From: Sabulitectum sp964386635
GTDB lineage: Bacteria; Fermentibacterota; Fermentibacteria; Fermentibacterales; JCC-6
Assembly (NCBI GenBank): GCA_964386635.1
Contig: CAYLRO010000006.1
Coordinates: 1-64,000 of the forward strand
Length of the DNA stretch: 64,000 nucleotides
Direction of reading: 5' to 3'
Under the pieces are notes generated by a model. That model ran no database searches and was not told the origin of the DNA. It worked only from the letters and a program-made list of their open reading frames with translations. Of this stretch, positions 44,637 through 53,332 are shown piece by piece; the stretch's first letter is position 1, and each line of letters opens with the position of its first letter. Both the position numbers and the translations under genes were made by a program.

Positions 44637-45009
44637 TGTGATCCGTTCCGCGTCTGTCCTGGAACTTCTTCACTGGAGCATCGCTCCAGAGAGATTCCAG
44701 GTTGTAGTATTTCCTCACATCAGGAAGAAAAACATGTACCACAAAGTCAACGAAATCCAGCAGGATCCAGCTTCCCTCGTCGTACCCTTCCTTGTGGTGA
44801 AGCCTCCAGCCAAGATCCCTTGCTGATCTTTCAAGATGATCGGCAATAGCTCTGCTCTGTATCCTGTTGTCGGCAGTGGCAACCACAAAGATATCCATGG
44901 TAAGAGGGAACTCCATCATGTCCATTGCCACAACATCGTACCCGTGCCGCTGATGAATCGCTTCGACTATATCTTCGAGGATATCAGGACCGTCGTTCTC
45001 TGTGCTCAA
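44593..45009 (-). CDS. rsfS: Ribosomal silencing factor RsfS
   Basis: Binds ribosomal protein L14 and blocks subunit joining when nutrients are short. The 138 residues contain FVVATADNRIQSRAIADHLE, GYDEGSWILLDFVDFVVHVF and RKYYNLESLWSDAP, matching RsfS/YbeB throughout. The start is TTG at 45009, six bases after GGAGG. It follows the LytR_C gene, a common neighbour of rsfS in bacteria. Confidence 0.95.
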   Translation of the reverse strand: MSTENDGPDILEDIVEAIHQRHGYDVVAMDMMEFPLTMDIFVVATADNRIQSRAIADHLERSARDLGWRLHHKEGYDEGSWILLDFVDFVVHVFLPDVRKYYNLESLWSDAPVKKFQDRRGTDHSDDFTFDITPADSE

Positions 45010-45021
45010 AAAAACCTCCGC

Positions 45022-45531
45022 TCAGTCTCTGTATGGTATGTAGTTGGAAGGATCATCCCTGTCTCTTCCAAGTATAACTGTAACATCTACATGCGACACC
45101 TGGCCATCAGGTGGAAGAAGCATCACCACCGAAGAATCACCCACTTCAAGCACATCAGCAACCCTCATGGCGGCTGCATAGGATGTATCATGAGAGAGGA
45201 TCACCGTTACCGCATAATCCATTTCCTCCGCATTAAGAGGTGGTCCAGGGGCATAGAAAACCACATCTCCCGACCTGGTCTCCAGGTAGTTCTGTGCCCT
45301 CATTGCCAGATCAGAAACCCCTGCTCCATTCCTGATCTCAATAAGAACTGTATCAGGGGGAGGGGTTGAATCGGAGAGATGAAAAACCCTGGTTATCTCT
45401 ACAGCTTCTTCCTTTATCCATTCCGGAGAATAGAGCACAGCCAGTGTGGCAAGGCTGCCGGCGGCCAGTGATACAAGTATCGCAGGCAGCATATTTCTCT
45501 TCTTCTTCCGTTTTGCAGTTCTTCCAGCCAC
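45022..45531 (-). CDS. LytR C-terminal domain protein
   Basis: A 169-residue single-pass membrane protein. A basic N-terminus (AGRTAKRKKKRN) is followed by one hydrophobic helix (about 16-36). The extracytoplasmic part is a LytR_C domain, with IEIRNGAGVSDLAMRAQNYL and VDVTVILGRD at its two ends. Unlike LytR-CpsA-Psr enzymes it has no catalytic domain. A cell-wall binding role is assumed for the family. It sits directly upstream of rsfS. Confidence 0.82.
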   Translation of the reverse strand: MAGRTAKRKKKRNMLPAILVSLAAGSLATLAVLYSPEWIKEEAVEITRVFHLSDSTPPPDTVLIEIRNGAGVSDLAMRAQNYLETRSGDVVFYAPGPPLNAEEMDYAVTVILSHDTSYAAAMRVADVLEVGDSSVVMLLPPDGQVSHVDVTVILGRDRDDPSNYIPYRD

Positions 45532-46028
45532 TATGCTTTCCTGAAATATGGTGTCAGAATCTCAAGCGCTTTCACAAGGGACTGGGAAACGACTCTTACT
45601 CTTCCAACTGTTGTCATAAAATTGGTGTCTCCACCCCATCTCGGAAGTACATGAAGGTGCAGGTGTCCTGGAATTCCAGCGCCGCCTGCAGAACCAATGT
45701 TCCATCCTCCATTCATTCCCTGGCACTTCATCCCGGTCTTAAGGGCTTTTTCAGCAGTAACCGCCATCTGCATCATCTCACCCATCTCATCCCTGGTAAG
45801 AGATCCCAGATCAGCAACATGCCTGTAGGGAATTATCATGAGATGACCGTTGATGTACGGGTATCTGTTCAATACTGCAAAGTTGTGTGTACCTCTGCAG
45901 AGAATCAGGTTCTCAATATCGTCTGAAGCATCCGCAGTACCCAGTTCACAGAAAACACAACCATGGCTCTTCTCTTCAGGAGATGAAACATAGTCGTATC
46001 TCCATGGTGCCCAGAGTCGTTCAGTCAC
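45531..46028 (-). CDS. HIT family nucleotide hydrolase/phosphorylase
   Basis: A 165-residue histidine-triad protein. The triad is GHLHLHVLPRW (His122, His124, His126), and the N-terminal CVFC is often part of a zinc site in this branch. LNRYPYINGHLMIIPYRHV matches the Ap4A phosphorylase-like HIT group. It acts on dinucleoside polyphosphates or similar nucleotides. It overlaps glmU by four bases. Confidence 0.9.
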   Translation of the reverse strand: MTERLWAPWRYDYVSSPEEKSHGCVFCELGTADASDDIENLILCRGTHNFAVLNRYPYINGHLMIIPYRHVADLGSLTRDEMGEMMQMAVTAEKALKTGMKCQGMNGGWNIGSAGGAGIPGHLHLHVLPRWGGDTNFMTTVGRVRVVSQSLVKALEILTPYFRKA

Positions 46029-46984
46029 AGGTCCACTCCAACCACAGCAAACTCTGCTATTTCAGAGTCTGCTTCTATTACACCGGCTTCAATTATGGCT
46101 CCGTCTCCAATTCTGGCACCGGGGCCGATGATGGTCTCTCCGGACAGGCGGCAGTTCCGGCCTATGTGAACTCCCCGTCCGATGGTAACAGAATCTTCTA
46201 TCCAGACAGTTGCAGGGTCTGGGATGATAACTCCCGCAAGCAGATGAGCTTCAGTTACCCTTTTTTTCATGGCTTCTGTACACGCAGCAAGCTGCAGAGG
46301 ATTATTCACCCCGGCAACTTCTTTCCACTCAGGAGTGAATACTGAAAGGATCGAACCGCCTGTTTCACCCGCAGCAGTCACCGCATCGGTGAGATAAAAC
46401 TCTCCCTGCGCATTGAGATTACCTATCCGCGGAAGAACATCCAGAAGAACGGAAGCACTGAATGCCATTATTCCTGTGTTTATAAGCTTGCAGCTTTTTT
46501 CCTCATAGGTGGCATCCTTCTCCTCAACAATCCGCAGAATCCTGCCGGACTGGTCAAGGATCACTCTGCCGTAACCTGTTACATCAGGAGGTGTGGTTGT
46601 AAGAACTGCCATTGCTGCCTCTGAATCACGTCTGGCCTGAAGGAGTTCTGCAACTGTCTCCCATCTCAGCAGGGGTACATCCCCGAGAAGCACTACTACC
46701 TCGTCTGTTCCCTCAGGGAGTGGAAGTGCACACTGAACAGCATGGGCAGTGCCAAGCTGTTCAGACTGAACAGCCCAGCCCCAGCCATTCTGCTCGAGCA
46801 TGGGAATAACGCTTTCTCTGCCGTGCCCTACAACAACTGTCACATTATCCACCCCGGCAGCCTCTGCTGTTTCACAGGCTCGCTGCACCATGGGTTTCCC
46901 CAGCACCGGGTGCAGCACTTTCGGCAGGTCTGACTTCATCCTCTTGCCCATACCGGCAGCAAGTATCACAGCTGTTGTAACCAT
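46025..46984 (-). CDS. glmU: GlmU-like UDP-GlcNAc pyrophosphorylase with a shortened beta-helix
   Basis: A nucleotidyltransferase with ILAAGMGKRMKSDLPKVLHP, EQLGTAHAVQCAL and GDVPLL, matching the uridylyltransferase half of GlmU. The left-handed beta-helix is only about 70 residues (IGRGVHIGRNCRL to GVDL). The total of 319 residues is against about 450 for bifunctional GlmU, so the acetyltransferase active site is missing. It either works only as pyrophosphorylase or is a related NTP transferase. It overlaps panD by one base. Confidence 0.8.
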   Translation of the reverse strand: MVTTAVILAAGMGKRMKSDLPKVLHPVLGKPMVQRACETAEAAGVDNVTVVVGHGRESVIPMLEQNGWGWAVQSEQLGTAHAVQCALPLPEGTDEVVVLLGDVPLLRWETVAELLQARRDSEAAMAVLTTTPPDVTGYGRVILDQSGRILRIVEEKDATYEEKSCKLINTGIMAFSASVLLDVLPRIGNLNAQGEFYLTDAVTAAGETGGSILSVFTPEWKEVAGVNNPLQLAACTEAMKKRVTEAHLLAGVIIPDPATVWIEDSVTIGRGVHIGRNCRLSGETIIGPGARIGDGAIIEAGVIEADSEIAEFAVVGVDL

Positions 46985-47340
46985 TAAAGCTCCCTGGGAT
47001 TAAGATTGGAATCGTCCGCTACAACAATCACAGGCGGCGGGATTCCTTCTTTTTCAATATCCATCCATGCAAACTGCAGAATTATCACCCTGTCTCCCGG
47101 GCTGCACAATCTGGCTGCTGCACCGTTTATGCATATGGTTCCGCTTCCTGGTTCTCCTTCCAGAACATAGGTTTCAAAACGATTGCCTGTATCCACATCA
47201 GCAACGAGGACTTTCTCGTTGGGAAGTATTCCTGTCATATTCAGAAGGTTGCTGTCTATGGTGATAGAGCCCATGTAGTCAAGCTCTGCCTGTGTAACAA
47301 CCATTCTGTGAAGTTTTGCCTTCAGAAAACACCTGAGCAA
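46984..47340 (-). CDS. panD: Aspartate 1-decarboxylase
   Basis: Makes beta-alanine for pantothenate. It is a pyruvoyl enzyme of 118 residues in which the precursor self-cleaves between Gly24 and Ser25 (YMGSITID). INGAAARLCSPGDRVII is the other family hallmark. The start is TTG at 47340, six bases after GGAGG. It is immediately followed in the direction of transcription by glmU and preceded by panC. Confidence 0.96.
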   Translation of the reverse strand: MLRCFLKAKLHRMVVTQAELDYMGSITIDSNLLNMTGILPNEKVLVADVDTGNRFETYVLEGEPGSGTICINGAAARLCSPGDRVIILQFAWMDIEKEGIPPPVIVVADDSNLNPREL

Positions 47341-47341
47341 A

Positions 47342-48193
47342 TCAAACCTCCGGTTCGATGATTACATTATCTATCAGTCTGGTCTTCCCTGCGAACACAG
47401 CCGCAGCAAGAAGAACTTTTTCCTTTACCGTTTCCACTTTCTCCATTGTGAAAGGGTCAACAGCGTCAACATACTGTATTTTCAGAAGAGGCATCTTCTC
47501 CACCTCTTCCCGGAACGCCTGTTTCAGTTCAGAACACTCTTTTTCCCCACCTCGGGCAAGTTCAGCCGCAGCAAGAAGCCCCCTGCGAACAGCAGTCGCC
47601 TGTTCTCTTTCATCAACAGAGAGATATGCGTTTCTGCTGCTCATTGCAAGACCATCTGCTTCCCGGACAATGGGAGCGGAAAGAATATTCACTCCCAGAC
47701 GAAGGTCGGCATTCATCCGGCGCAGAACAGACAGCTGCTGGTAATCCTTCTCACCGAATACTGCAATATCAGGCTTTATAATCCCGAAAAGAACCGCAAC
47801 CACCGTTGCCACTCCGGCAAAGTGGTCAGGTCTGAACTTTCCGCAAAGACCCCGGGTCAAACCGGCAAGCCTGATCTCTGTGGAAAATCCAACTGGATAA
47901 ACCACTTCAGGAACAGGTGTAAACACAGCTGCAGCACCAAGCTCATCCAGAAGAGAACAATCCTTTGAAAGCACCCTGGGATAACTGTCCAGGTCTTCGC
48001 CTTCTCCGAACTGAGTGGGGTTTACAAATATGCTCACTACCACCCTGTCGGAATGTCTGCCAGCCAGTTCAACAAGCTTAAGATGACCGGCATGGAGGGC
48101 ACCCATGGTAGGAACGAATCCCACATTGAGCCCCCTGGACCGCCAGTTGGAACACAGTGAAGACATCTCCTTCTCTGTGGTAATCACTCTCAA
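47342..48193 (-). CDS. panC: Pantothenate synthetase
   Basis: Joins pantoate and beta-alanine using ATP. The 283 residues contain FVPTMGALHAGHLKLV (HIGH-type), SIFVNPTQFGEGEDL, KPDIAVFGEKDYQQL and DGLAMSSRNAYLS, all typical of PanC. The start is TTG at 48193, overlapping the kinase gene stop. Together with panD it gives two of the four steps to pantothenate; panB and panE are not seen. Confidence 0.97.
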   Translation of the reverse strand: MRVITTEKEMSSLCSNWRSRGLNVGFVPTMGALHAGHLKLVELAGRHSDRVVVSIFVNPTQFGEGEDLDSYPRVLSKDCSLLDELGAAAVFTPVPEVVYPVGFSTEIRLAGLTRGLCGKFRPDHFAGVATVVAVLFGIIKPDIAVFGEKDYQQLSVLRRMNADLRLGVNILSAPIVREADGLAMSSRNAYLSVDEREQATAVRRGLLAAAELARGGEKECSELKQAFREEVEKMPLLKIQYVDAVDPFTMEKVETVKEKVLLAAAVFAGKTRLIDNVIIEPEV

Positions 48194-48843
48194 ATCCTCA
48201 AACCTCCATCTGCTGAGGGATTAAATCCCTGCAGACCTCCCGGGTGTTCAAGCACCGCATCAACCAGCCGCTCGAACGCTTCCGTGTCTTTTCTGAAATC
48301 CACATTATCCGTGTTAACCACCAGAACAGGATATGACCTGTCATGAAGAAACCATCGGTTGTAGGAATCAACCAGTTCATCCAGCCAGTTCCTGTCCATA
48401 TCTCTCTCGAAACTCCTGCCGAATCTGTTTATCCTGTCCAGAAGAACTCCGGTGGATGCCTGCAGATACACCACAAGATCAGGTGCCGGAGCAGGAGAAA
48501 CCAGCTGCCCGGCAAGTTTTTCGTACAGGGACCACTCCTGCGCTGAAAGACTGACCCGGGCAAAGATCAGACCTTTCCCGTACAGAAAATCTGAGATCAG
48601 AAATCTGCTGAACAGGTCAGGCTGGGCAAGTCCGGACTGTCTGGCATACCTGGCCAGAAGAAATGAGACCTGCGCCTGAAATCCATACTTGGTCCTGTCC
48701 CTGTAGAATAACGGCAGAAACGGGTTCTCACCGGTTTCTTCAAGAATAACTCTTCCTTCGAGCCGTTCTCCAAGCCTTCCGGCAAGAAAAGTCTTCCCAA
48801 CCCCTACAGGTCCTTCAACCACGAGGTATCTTCCATTCCTCAA
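48190..48843 (-). CDS. Deoxynucleoside kinase (dGK/dCK family)
   Basis: A 217-residue P-loop kinase with GPVGVGKT (11-18) and the RINRFGRSFERDMD lid-type segment with its basic residues. The central DFLYGKG replaces the usual ERS-containing motif, so base preference is unclear. These kinases salvage deoxyadenosine, deoxyguanosine or deoxycytidine. The start is TTG at 48843. It lies between folK and panC. Confidence 0.83.
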   Translation of the reverse strand: MRNGRYLVVEGPVGVGKTFLAGRLGERLEGRVILEETGENPFLPLFYRDRTKYGFQAQVSFLLARYARQSGLAQPDLFSRFLISDFLYGKGLIFARVSLSAQEWSLYEKLAGQLVSPAPAPDLVVYLQASTGVLLDRINRFGRSFERDMDRNWLDELVDSYNRWFLHDRSYPVLVVNTDNVDFRKDTEAFERLVDAVLEHPGGLQGFNPSADGGLRI

Positions 48844-48860
48844 ACGGGTTCATCTCCCTG

Positions 48861-49361
48861 TCAGTATCCGTCCAGAGTACCCTGGAATATAATGGATGAA
48901 CAGTCATTTACATTAAAAAGAAGCTCCCGGGGGCTTGATTCCATTCCCGGTATCACATCAGACCATACTTCTGACAGGGGAATCAGTACGAACTTTCTCA
49001 GGGAGAGACGGGGATGCGGAAGTACAAGTTCCGGATGTGAAACTCCCCCCTGCAGAAAAAGAACATCAACATCCATAAACCGGGCACAGCCATCCTTTGA
49101 GACAGGAGAACCGGATGCTTTCTCAAGACTGCGGCACAACTCAAGAAGCTCCATATCTTCCCCGTACCAGCAACCGGAAACAGCGGCATTCAGGAAATCT
49201 CCGCCGGAAACATCTCCCCAGGGCGGAGTTGAATAGACGCAGGACACCTTCAAACGGTAGATCCTGGCATCATCTGCAAGAGAATCAACACAATTCTGCA
49301 GAGCAGCGTGCACATCTCCGAGATTCCCCCCCAGCCCAAGGGCAAACGGTCTAGCTTTCAA
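48861..49361 (-). CDS. folK: 6-hydroxymethyl-7,8-dihydropterin pyrophosphokinase
   Basis: A 166-residue folate-pathway kinase. GLGGNLGD near the N-terminus, YSTPPWGDVSGGDFLNAAV, ARFMDVDVLF and LPHPRLSLRKFVLIPL are the HPPK signatures. The start is TTG at 49361, overlapping the folB stop. Next to folB, it provides consecutive pterin steps. Confidence 0.95.
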   Translation of the reverse strand: MKARPFALGLGGNLGDVHAALQNCVDSLADDARIYRLKVSCVYSTPPWGDVSGGDFLNAAVSGCWYGEDMELLELCRSLEKASGSPVSKDGCARFMDVDVLFLQGGVSHPELVLPHPRLSLRKFVLIPLSEVWSDVIPGMESSPRELLFNVNDCSSIIFQGTLDGY

Positions 49362-49704
49362 CAGTTACCGATGCGGCACGAAGGGGTAATTCCGTGGGAG
49401 GTTGCAGCTTATGCACTGTAACAGTCCATCCCCCTGGCCATCTGCTCTCCAGCAGATCCAGTATATCTGCAGCCAGGTCCTCTATGTAGAGGTATTCAGG
49501 GGAAAGCTCGGAAGAAAGAAGAGAGCACACCATAGAGTAGTCAACTGATGGTTCACCATTTTCCATCAGGACACCTCTGCGGGTAATGTCAACCGGAACC
49601 TTCCTGGTCTCCAGCCTCTCAAACTTGTGGACTCCCAGCTTCAGAACAAGCCCGATCTCAGAGAGAGAGAGCAGCCCTGTCAGTCTGCGGGTTTCTTCAG
49701 CCAT
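49351..49704 (-). CDS. folB: Dihydroneopterin aldolase
   Basis: A 117-residue T-fold enzyme that converts dihydroneopterin to 6-hydroxymethyl-dihydropterin. The pattern LVLKLGVHKFERLETRKVPV (about 19-38), then VDYSMVCSLL and YLYIEDLAADILDLLES carry the usual FolB positions, including the catalytic-region Glu. The conservation is weaker than for folK, but the location directly before folK is strong support. The start overlaps the aminotransferase end by 25 bases. Confidence 0.87.
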   Translation of the reverse strand: MAEETRRLTGLLSLSEIGLVLKLGVHKFERLETRKVPVDITRRGVLMENGEPSVDYSMVCSLLSSELSPEYLYIEDLAADILDLLESRWPGGWTVTVHKLQPPTELPLRAASVTVES

Positions 49705-50888
49705 TTCAGAAGCCTTCCCTTTTTAAGCTCCATCTGCTCAAGACGACCGACTGCCTGATGTATACGCGGTGAGGGAATGGTAAGGGCAAATCTGACAAAT
49801 CCCTCTCCCCATGTGCCGAACCCGCTTCCGGGAGTTACAACAATTCCAGCCTGATTGATCATCTTCCTTGCAAAAACCATGGAGTCTGCTCCTCTGGGAA
49901 GCTTCACCCACACGTAAAAGGTTCCCGGTGAATCGAACACATCCCAGCCCAGGTTCTCAAGACCGTCAACAAGAACTTTCCTCCTCTCCCGGTAGACCTC
50001 AAGTCTTTCGTGAAAGGAAGAGATGTCCATCCTCATTGCAACAGCGCCTGCCTTCTGTATAGCGGTGAAGGCTCCCGAGTCTATATTCTCTTTGGCTCCC
50101 ATGAATGTGTTCACAAGATCAGCACCGCCGGCAACAAATCCTATACGCCATCCGGTCATGTTGAATGTTTTGGACAGGCTGTGAAACTCAAGCACAACAT
50201 CCTCGGCTCCCGGCACCTGGAGAAAGCTCATGGGCTTCTCGCCGTCAAATCTTATGTGGCTGTAGGAATTGTCACTTGCCAGAAGCAGGTTGTTTGCCCT
50301 GGAAAAGTCTACCATCTGTTTCATCTGATCATAGCTGAGAACAGCACCTGTAGGATTGTTTGGATAGTTCAGAAAAATGACCTTTGCTTCCCGGAGAACT
50401 GCAGGAGGAATCCTGTCAAAATCAGGCAGAAATCCGTTCTCGCCAAGCAGTGGCAGATCAACGGGAATAGCGTCTGCCAGTATTGCTGAAGCCCTGTAGA
50501 CCGGATAACCGGGATTTGGTACAAGGACAAGGTCTCCCCTGTTGCAGAATACCATGGGTACATGAGCTATTCCCTCTTTGGAGCCGATGAGTGCTGCAGT
50601 AGTGCACTGCACATCAAACTGGTTCTGCATCCATTCCCGGCAAGCCTCTCTGTAGAAATCACTTCCGGCACCATTTGGATATCTGTGATAAGCCGGTTCA
50701 GCCATTGCAGCCTGTCCAGCTTCAATGATCTCCGGAGGAGTCGGTATATCCGGGTCACCGATCCCGAAATCTATAAGGTCAAGGCCGCGTTTCCTGGCGG
50801 TATTCTTCTGTCTGTCAAGTTCAGCGAACAGGTACGGCGGCAGTTTGCTCAGTCTCTCTGAAGCACTGATCAGAGGCTTTTTGTTCAC
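49680..50888 (-). CDS. Class I/II PLP aminotransferase (DapL/AlaC-like)
   Basis: A 402-residue fold-type I aminotransferase. The PLP lysine is in SLSKTFNMTGWRIGF. The N-terminal IDFGIGDPDIPTPPEIIEA is shared by LL-diaminopimelate aminotransferases and alanine-type AlaC enzymes, and NYPNNPTGAVL is the cofactor-binding motif. I cannot decide between diaminopimelate, alanine or aspartate specificity. I place the start at GTG 50888, five bases after AAGGAG; a longer frame from 50930 has no ribosome site. First gene of the long minus-strand run down to 35371. Confidence 0.87.
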   Translation of the reverse strand: MNKKPLISASERLSKLPPYLFAELDRQKNTARKRGLDLIDFGIGDPDIPTPPEIIEAGQAAMAEPAYHRYPNGAGSDFYREACREWMQNQFDVQCTTAALIGSKEGIAHVPMVFCNRGDLVLVPNPGYPVYRASAILADAIPVDLPLLGENGFLPDFDRIPPAVLREAKVIFLNYPNNPTGAVLSYDQMKQMVDFSRANNLLLASDNSYSHIRFDGEKPMSFLQVPGAEDVVLEFHSLSKTFNMTGWRIGFVAGGADLVNTFMGAKENIDSGAFTAIQKAGAVAMRMDISSFHERLEVYRERRKVLVDGLENLGWDVFDSPGTFYVWVKLPRGADSMVFARKMINQAGIVVTPGSGFGTWGEGFVRFALTIPSPRIHQAVGRLEQMELKKGRLLKWLKKPAD

Positions 50889-50973
50889 AGGGTCTCCTTT
50901 CGTCTTTAGTACCGCAATATAGTACAACAATGAACTTGTTAAAAATCCCTAAACAGACTGGACAGGCAGCACA

Positions 50974-53250
50974 ATGCTGATCCCCTTTGATCAGGAAAAC
51001 GGTACGGTAAGATCAGCAATAAAGGTGCTTATCGGCCTCTGCCGTCCACCTGATACATTAAGATCCGGTGAACAGTCAATAGATATCAGAACCAGGCAGA
51101 AGGAACACACCCGCAAGCAGATGGAGCTTGCGGAAGAAAGAGAGTGTTCAACAGAAGTCCCTGTGGTTATGGCAGTAACAAGGAACACCATAAACTTCGT
51201 TATTACAGGCAGAGCAGACCTTATCTCTGCAGACAACACCGTTATCGAAGTAAAAACCTCTCAGCCTCTTCCTGAAAAACCAGCTGCTCATCACATCCTT
51301 CAGGTTCTTTTCTACAGGGAAGCTCTCAACATCCACAGAGCTGCACTGGTCTATACTGATCCGGATACCAGGGAATCAAGGGAGTTCGAGCTGGATGAAC
51401 AGGAGGGAACAGAGATATGGCAAAGCTTCCTGGAGGATGTATCACTGTTTGTCAGGGAGGAATGGGAAAGGCACAAAGAGCTTGAAAAAAACCTGAAAAC
51501 CTTCAGTTTTCCCTTTGAAGACATAAGACCGGGACAACAGGAGATAATCGACAGAGTGATGGAAAACGGCACTGAAAAAGGCGAGCTTCTCATGCAGGCT
51601 CCTACGGGAACAGGCAAAACAGTTGCAGTTCTGGCAGGGGCAATACCTCCTGCAGTGAAAAACTGGAACATCCTCTTCTTCCTCACAGCGAAGAACACCC
51701 AGAAGAACATCCTTTCAGAAACAATGGAGAGGATCATCGACAGGGGATTTCACTTCAGAACAATCATCATCTCATCAAGGGAAAATTCATGCCCCATGGA
51801 GATGGAGAACTGCAATCCTGAAGAATGCCCCTACGCAGATGTTTTCGGCCCCAGAATAAGAGAAACAGGTGTGGTGGAGGAACTCACAGAGCGGATACTC
51901 ATCACTCCTGAACTGATTTTCGAAAAAGCGGTTGAGGCGGAAGTCTGCCCGTTCGAGCTTTCTCTGTACATCTCTCAAAGATGCGACCTTGTTGCCTGTG
52001 ACTACAATTACGTGTTTGATCCGGGTATCCAGTTGAGAAGATTCTTTGCGGATGATGCCACTGCAGCAAGATGCGCCATTCTGGTTGACGAGGCAGCCAA
52101 CCTTCCGGAAAGGGTCAGAGGCATCTGGTCGCCGGAGCTGCGCACATCATGGATGGAAAAAACCTGGAAACATGCCAGAGGCAACAGAAGAATGCAGAAT
52201 CTGCTCCGTCCATGGAGAAAGCTCCTGCAGGCGTATGCAGAAGATCCATGGCCTCACGGAAAGAACGAAATCAAGCTCTCTGATGAAGTCAAACTCCCTG
52301 GAATAGACCGGAGAAGGTGGCAGAAGATAATGGCCGCAGGCGCTGATGCTCCCAGAGAGACAGGTCTTCTGTGCAGATCGATCAACGTTTTCTCACGAGT
52401 ATCCGAGCGTCTGGATGAAAGGTTCCATCTTCTTGCAGAAAAAGACGGCAGCGATACCCTTATCAGATACTTCTGCACCGATCCATCCCTTTTCATCACA
52501 GAGGAACATGTCAGGTGTTCTTCAATATCATGCTTCAGCGCCACACTGGAACCCATGACCCATTTTGCAAACGAGCTCGGGCTCACCGATGAGCACTCTG
52601 CAAGGGCTGTGGGATGGCCATTCCCAGGGGAAAACCTGAAGGTGTGGGTAGACACAGGGATCAACACCAGATACCGGTTCAGAGATCAGCAGACAGCAAA
52701 AATTCTGAACCGTCTGAAAGGGGCCAGAGAAAAGACACCTGGAACCTGGATGGTGTTCTTCCCGTCATTTGCCTGGATGGAGAAAATAGTTCTTGCAGCA
52801 GGAGACAGTGGCATTGATCTCATTGCACAAAAACGAGAAATGACCACCTCTGAAAGAGAAGACTTCAGAGAGCAGATCAACTCCGGCGACCACCTGGTTC
52901 TGGCAGTTGCAGGAGGACTTTTTGCCGAGGGTGTGGACCTTTCGATCCCTGACCTGAGAGGGTGCTTCATCGCCGGCCCTTCCCTTCCTTCAATATCACT
53001 GAAGCAGGATCTTCTGAAGGAACGGTACGAGGAAACAGGCAGAAACGGTTTCCTGCATGCCTTCGCTATCCCGGGAATAAACAGGGTCATACAGGCAGCA
53101 GGCAGACTGATAAGAAACAGCGAACAGAAGGCGGATCTTATCCTCATGGGAGAACGATTCATCAGAGATCCCTATTTCAGCCATCTGCCTGAACACTGGT
53201 TTCCTCTGCGAGTTATCAGAAATAGGAAAGTTACTCTTAAATACAGGTAA
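50974..53250 (+). CDS. XPD/DinG-like DNA helicase with N-terminal PD-(D/E)XK nuclease domain
   Basis: A 758-residue superfamily 2 helicase. Residues about 60-125 form a RecB-type nuclease: GRADLI (Asp82), VIEVKTS (Glu92, Lys94) and Gln110. Helicase motif I is APTGTGKT (Lys215) and motif II is DEAA (372-375), in place of the usual DEAH. Cys273, 280, 285 and 325 (CPFE) occupy the places of the XPD/DinG iron-sulphur cluster. The C-terminal motifs are AGGLFAEGVDL and INRVIQAAGRLIR. Such enzymes unwind 5'-tailed DNA in repair. It diverges from the aminotransferase across 85 bases. Confidence 0.87.
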   Translation: MLIPFDQENGTVRSAIKVLIGLCRPPDTLRSGEQSIDIRTRQKEHTRKQMELAEERECSTEVPVVMAVTRNTINFVITGRADLISADNTVIEVKTSQPLPEKPAAHHILQVLFYREALNIHRAALVYTDPDTRESREFELDEQEGTEIWQSFLEDVSLFVREEWERHKELEKNLKTFSFPFEDIRPGQQEIIDRVMENGTEKGELLMQAPTGTGKTVAVLAGAIPPAVKNWNILFFLTAKNTQKNILSETMERIIDRGFHFRTIIISSRENSCPMEMENCNPEECPYADVFGPRIRETGVVEELTERILITPELIFEKAVEAEVCPFELSLYISQRCDLVACDYNYVFDPGIQLRRFFADDATAARCAILVDEAANLPERVRGIWSPELRTSWMEKTWKHARGNRRMQNLLRPWRKLLQAYAEDPWPHGKNEIKLSDEVKLPGIDRRRWQKIMAAGADAPRETGLLCRSINVFSRVSERLDERFHLLAEKDGSDTLIRYFCTDPSLFITEEHVRCSSISCFSATLEPMTHFANELGLTDEHSARAVGWPFPGENLKVWVDTGINTRYRFRDQQTAKILNRLKGAREKTPGTWMVFFPSFAWMEKIVLAAGDSGIDLIAQKREMTTSEREDFREQINSGDHLVLAVAGGLFAEGVDLSIPDLRGCFIAGPSLPSISLKQDLLKERYEETGRNGFLHAFAIPGINRVIQAAGRLIRNSEQKADLILMGERFIRDPYFSHLPEHWFPLRVIRNRKVTLKYR

Positions 53251-53267
53251 TAATAGATGTAATACTG

Positions 53268-53296
53268 TTGACTCGCCCTGTGCATTCCTCTATTAT
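53268..53296 (+). promoter_or_regulatory. Sigma-70-type promoter of the first secreted paralogue
   Basis: TTGACT and TATTAT are separated by 17 bases, 37 bases before the ATG at 53333, which itself has AAGGAGG upstream. This is the clearest housekeeping promoter in the window. Confidence 0.6.
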
Positions 53297-53332
53297 CAAA
53301 AGTAATACGCTCTGTATTTCAAGGAGGTTATA

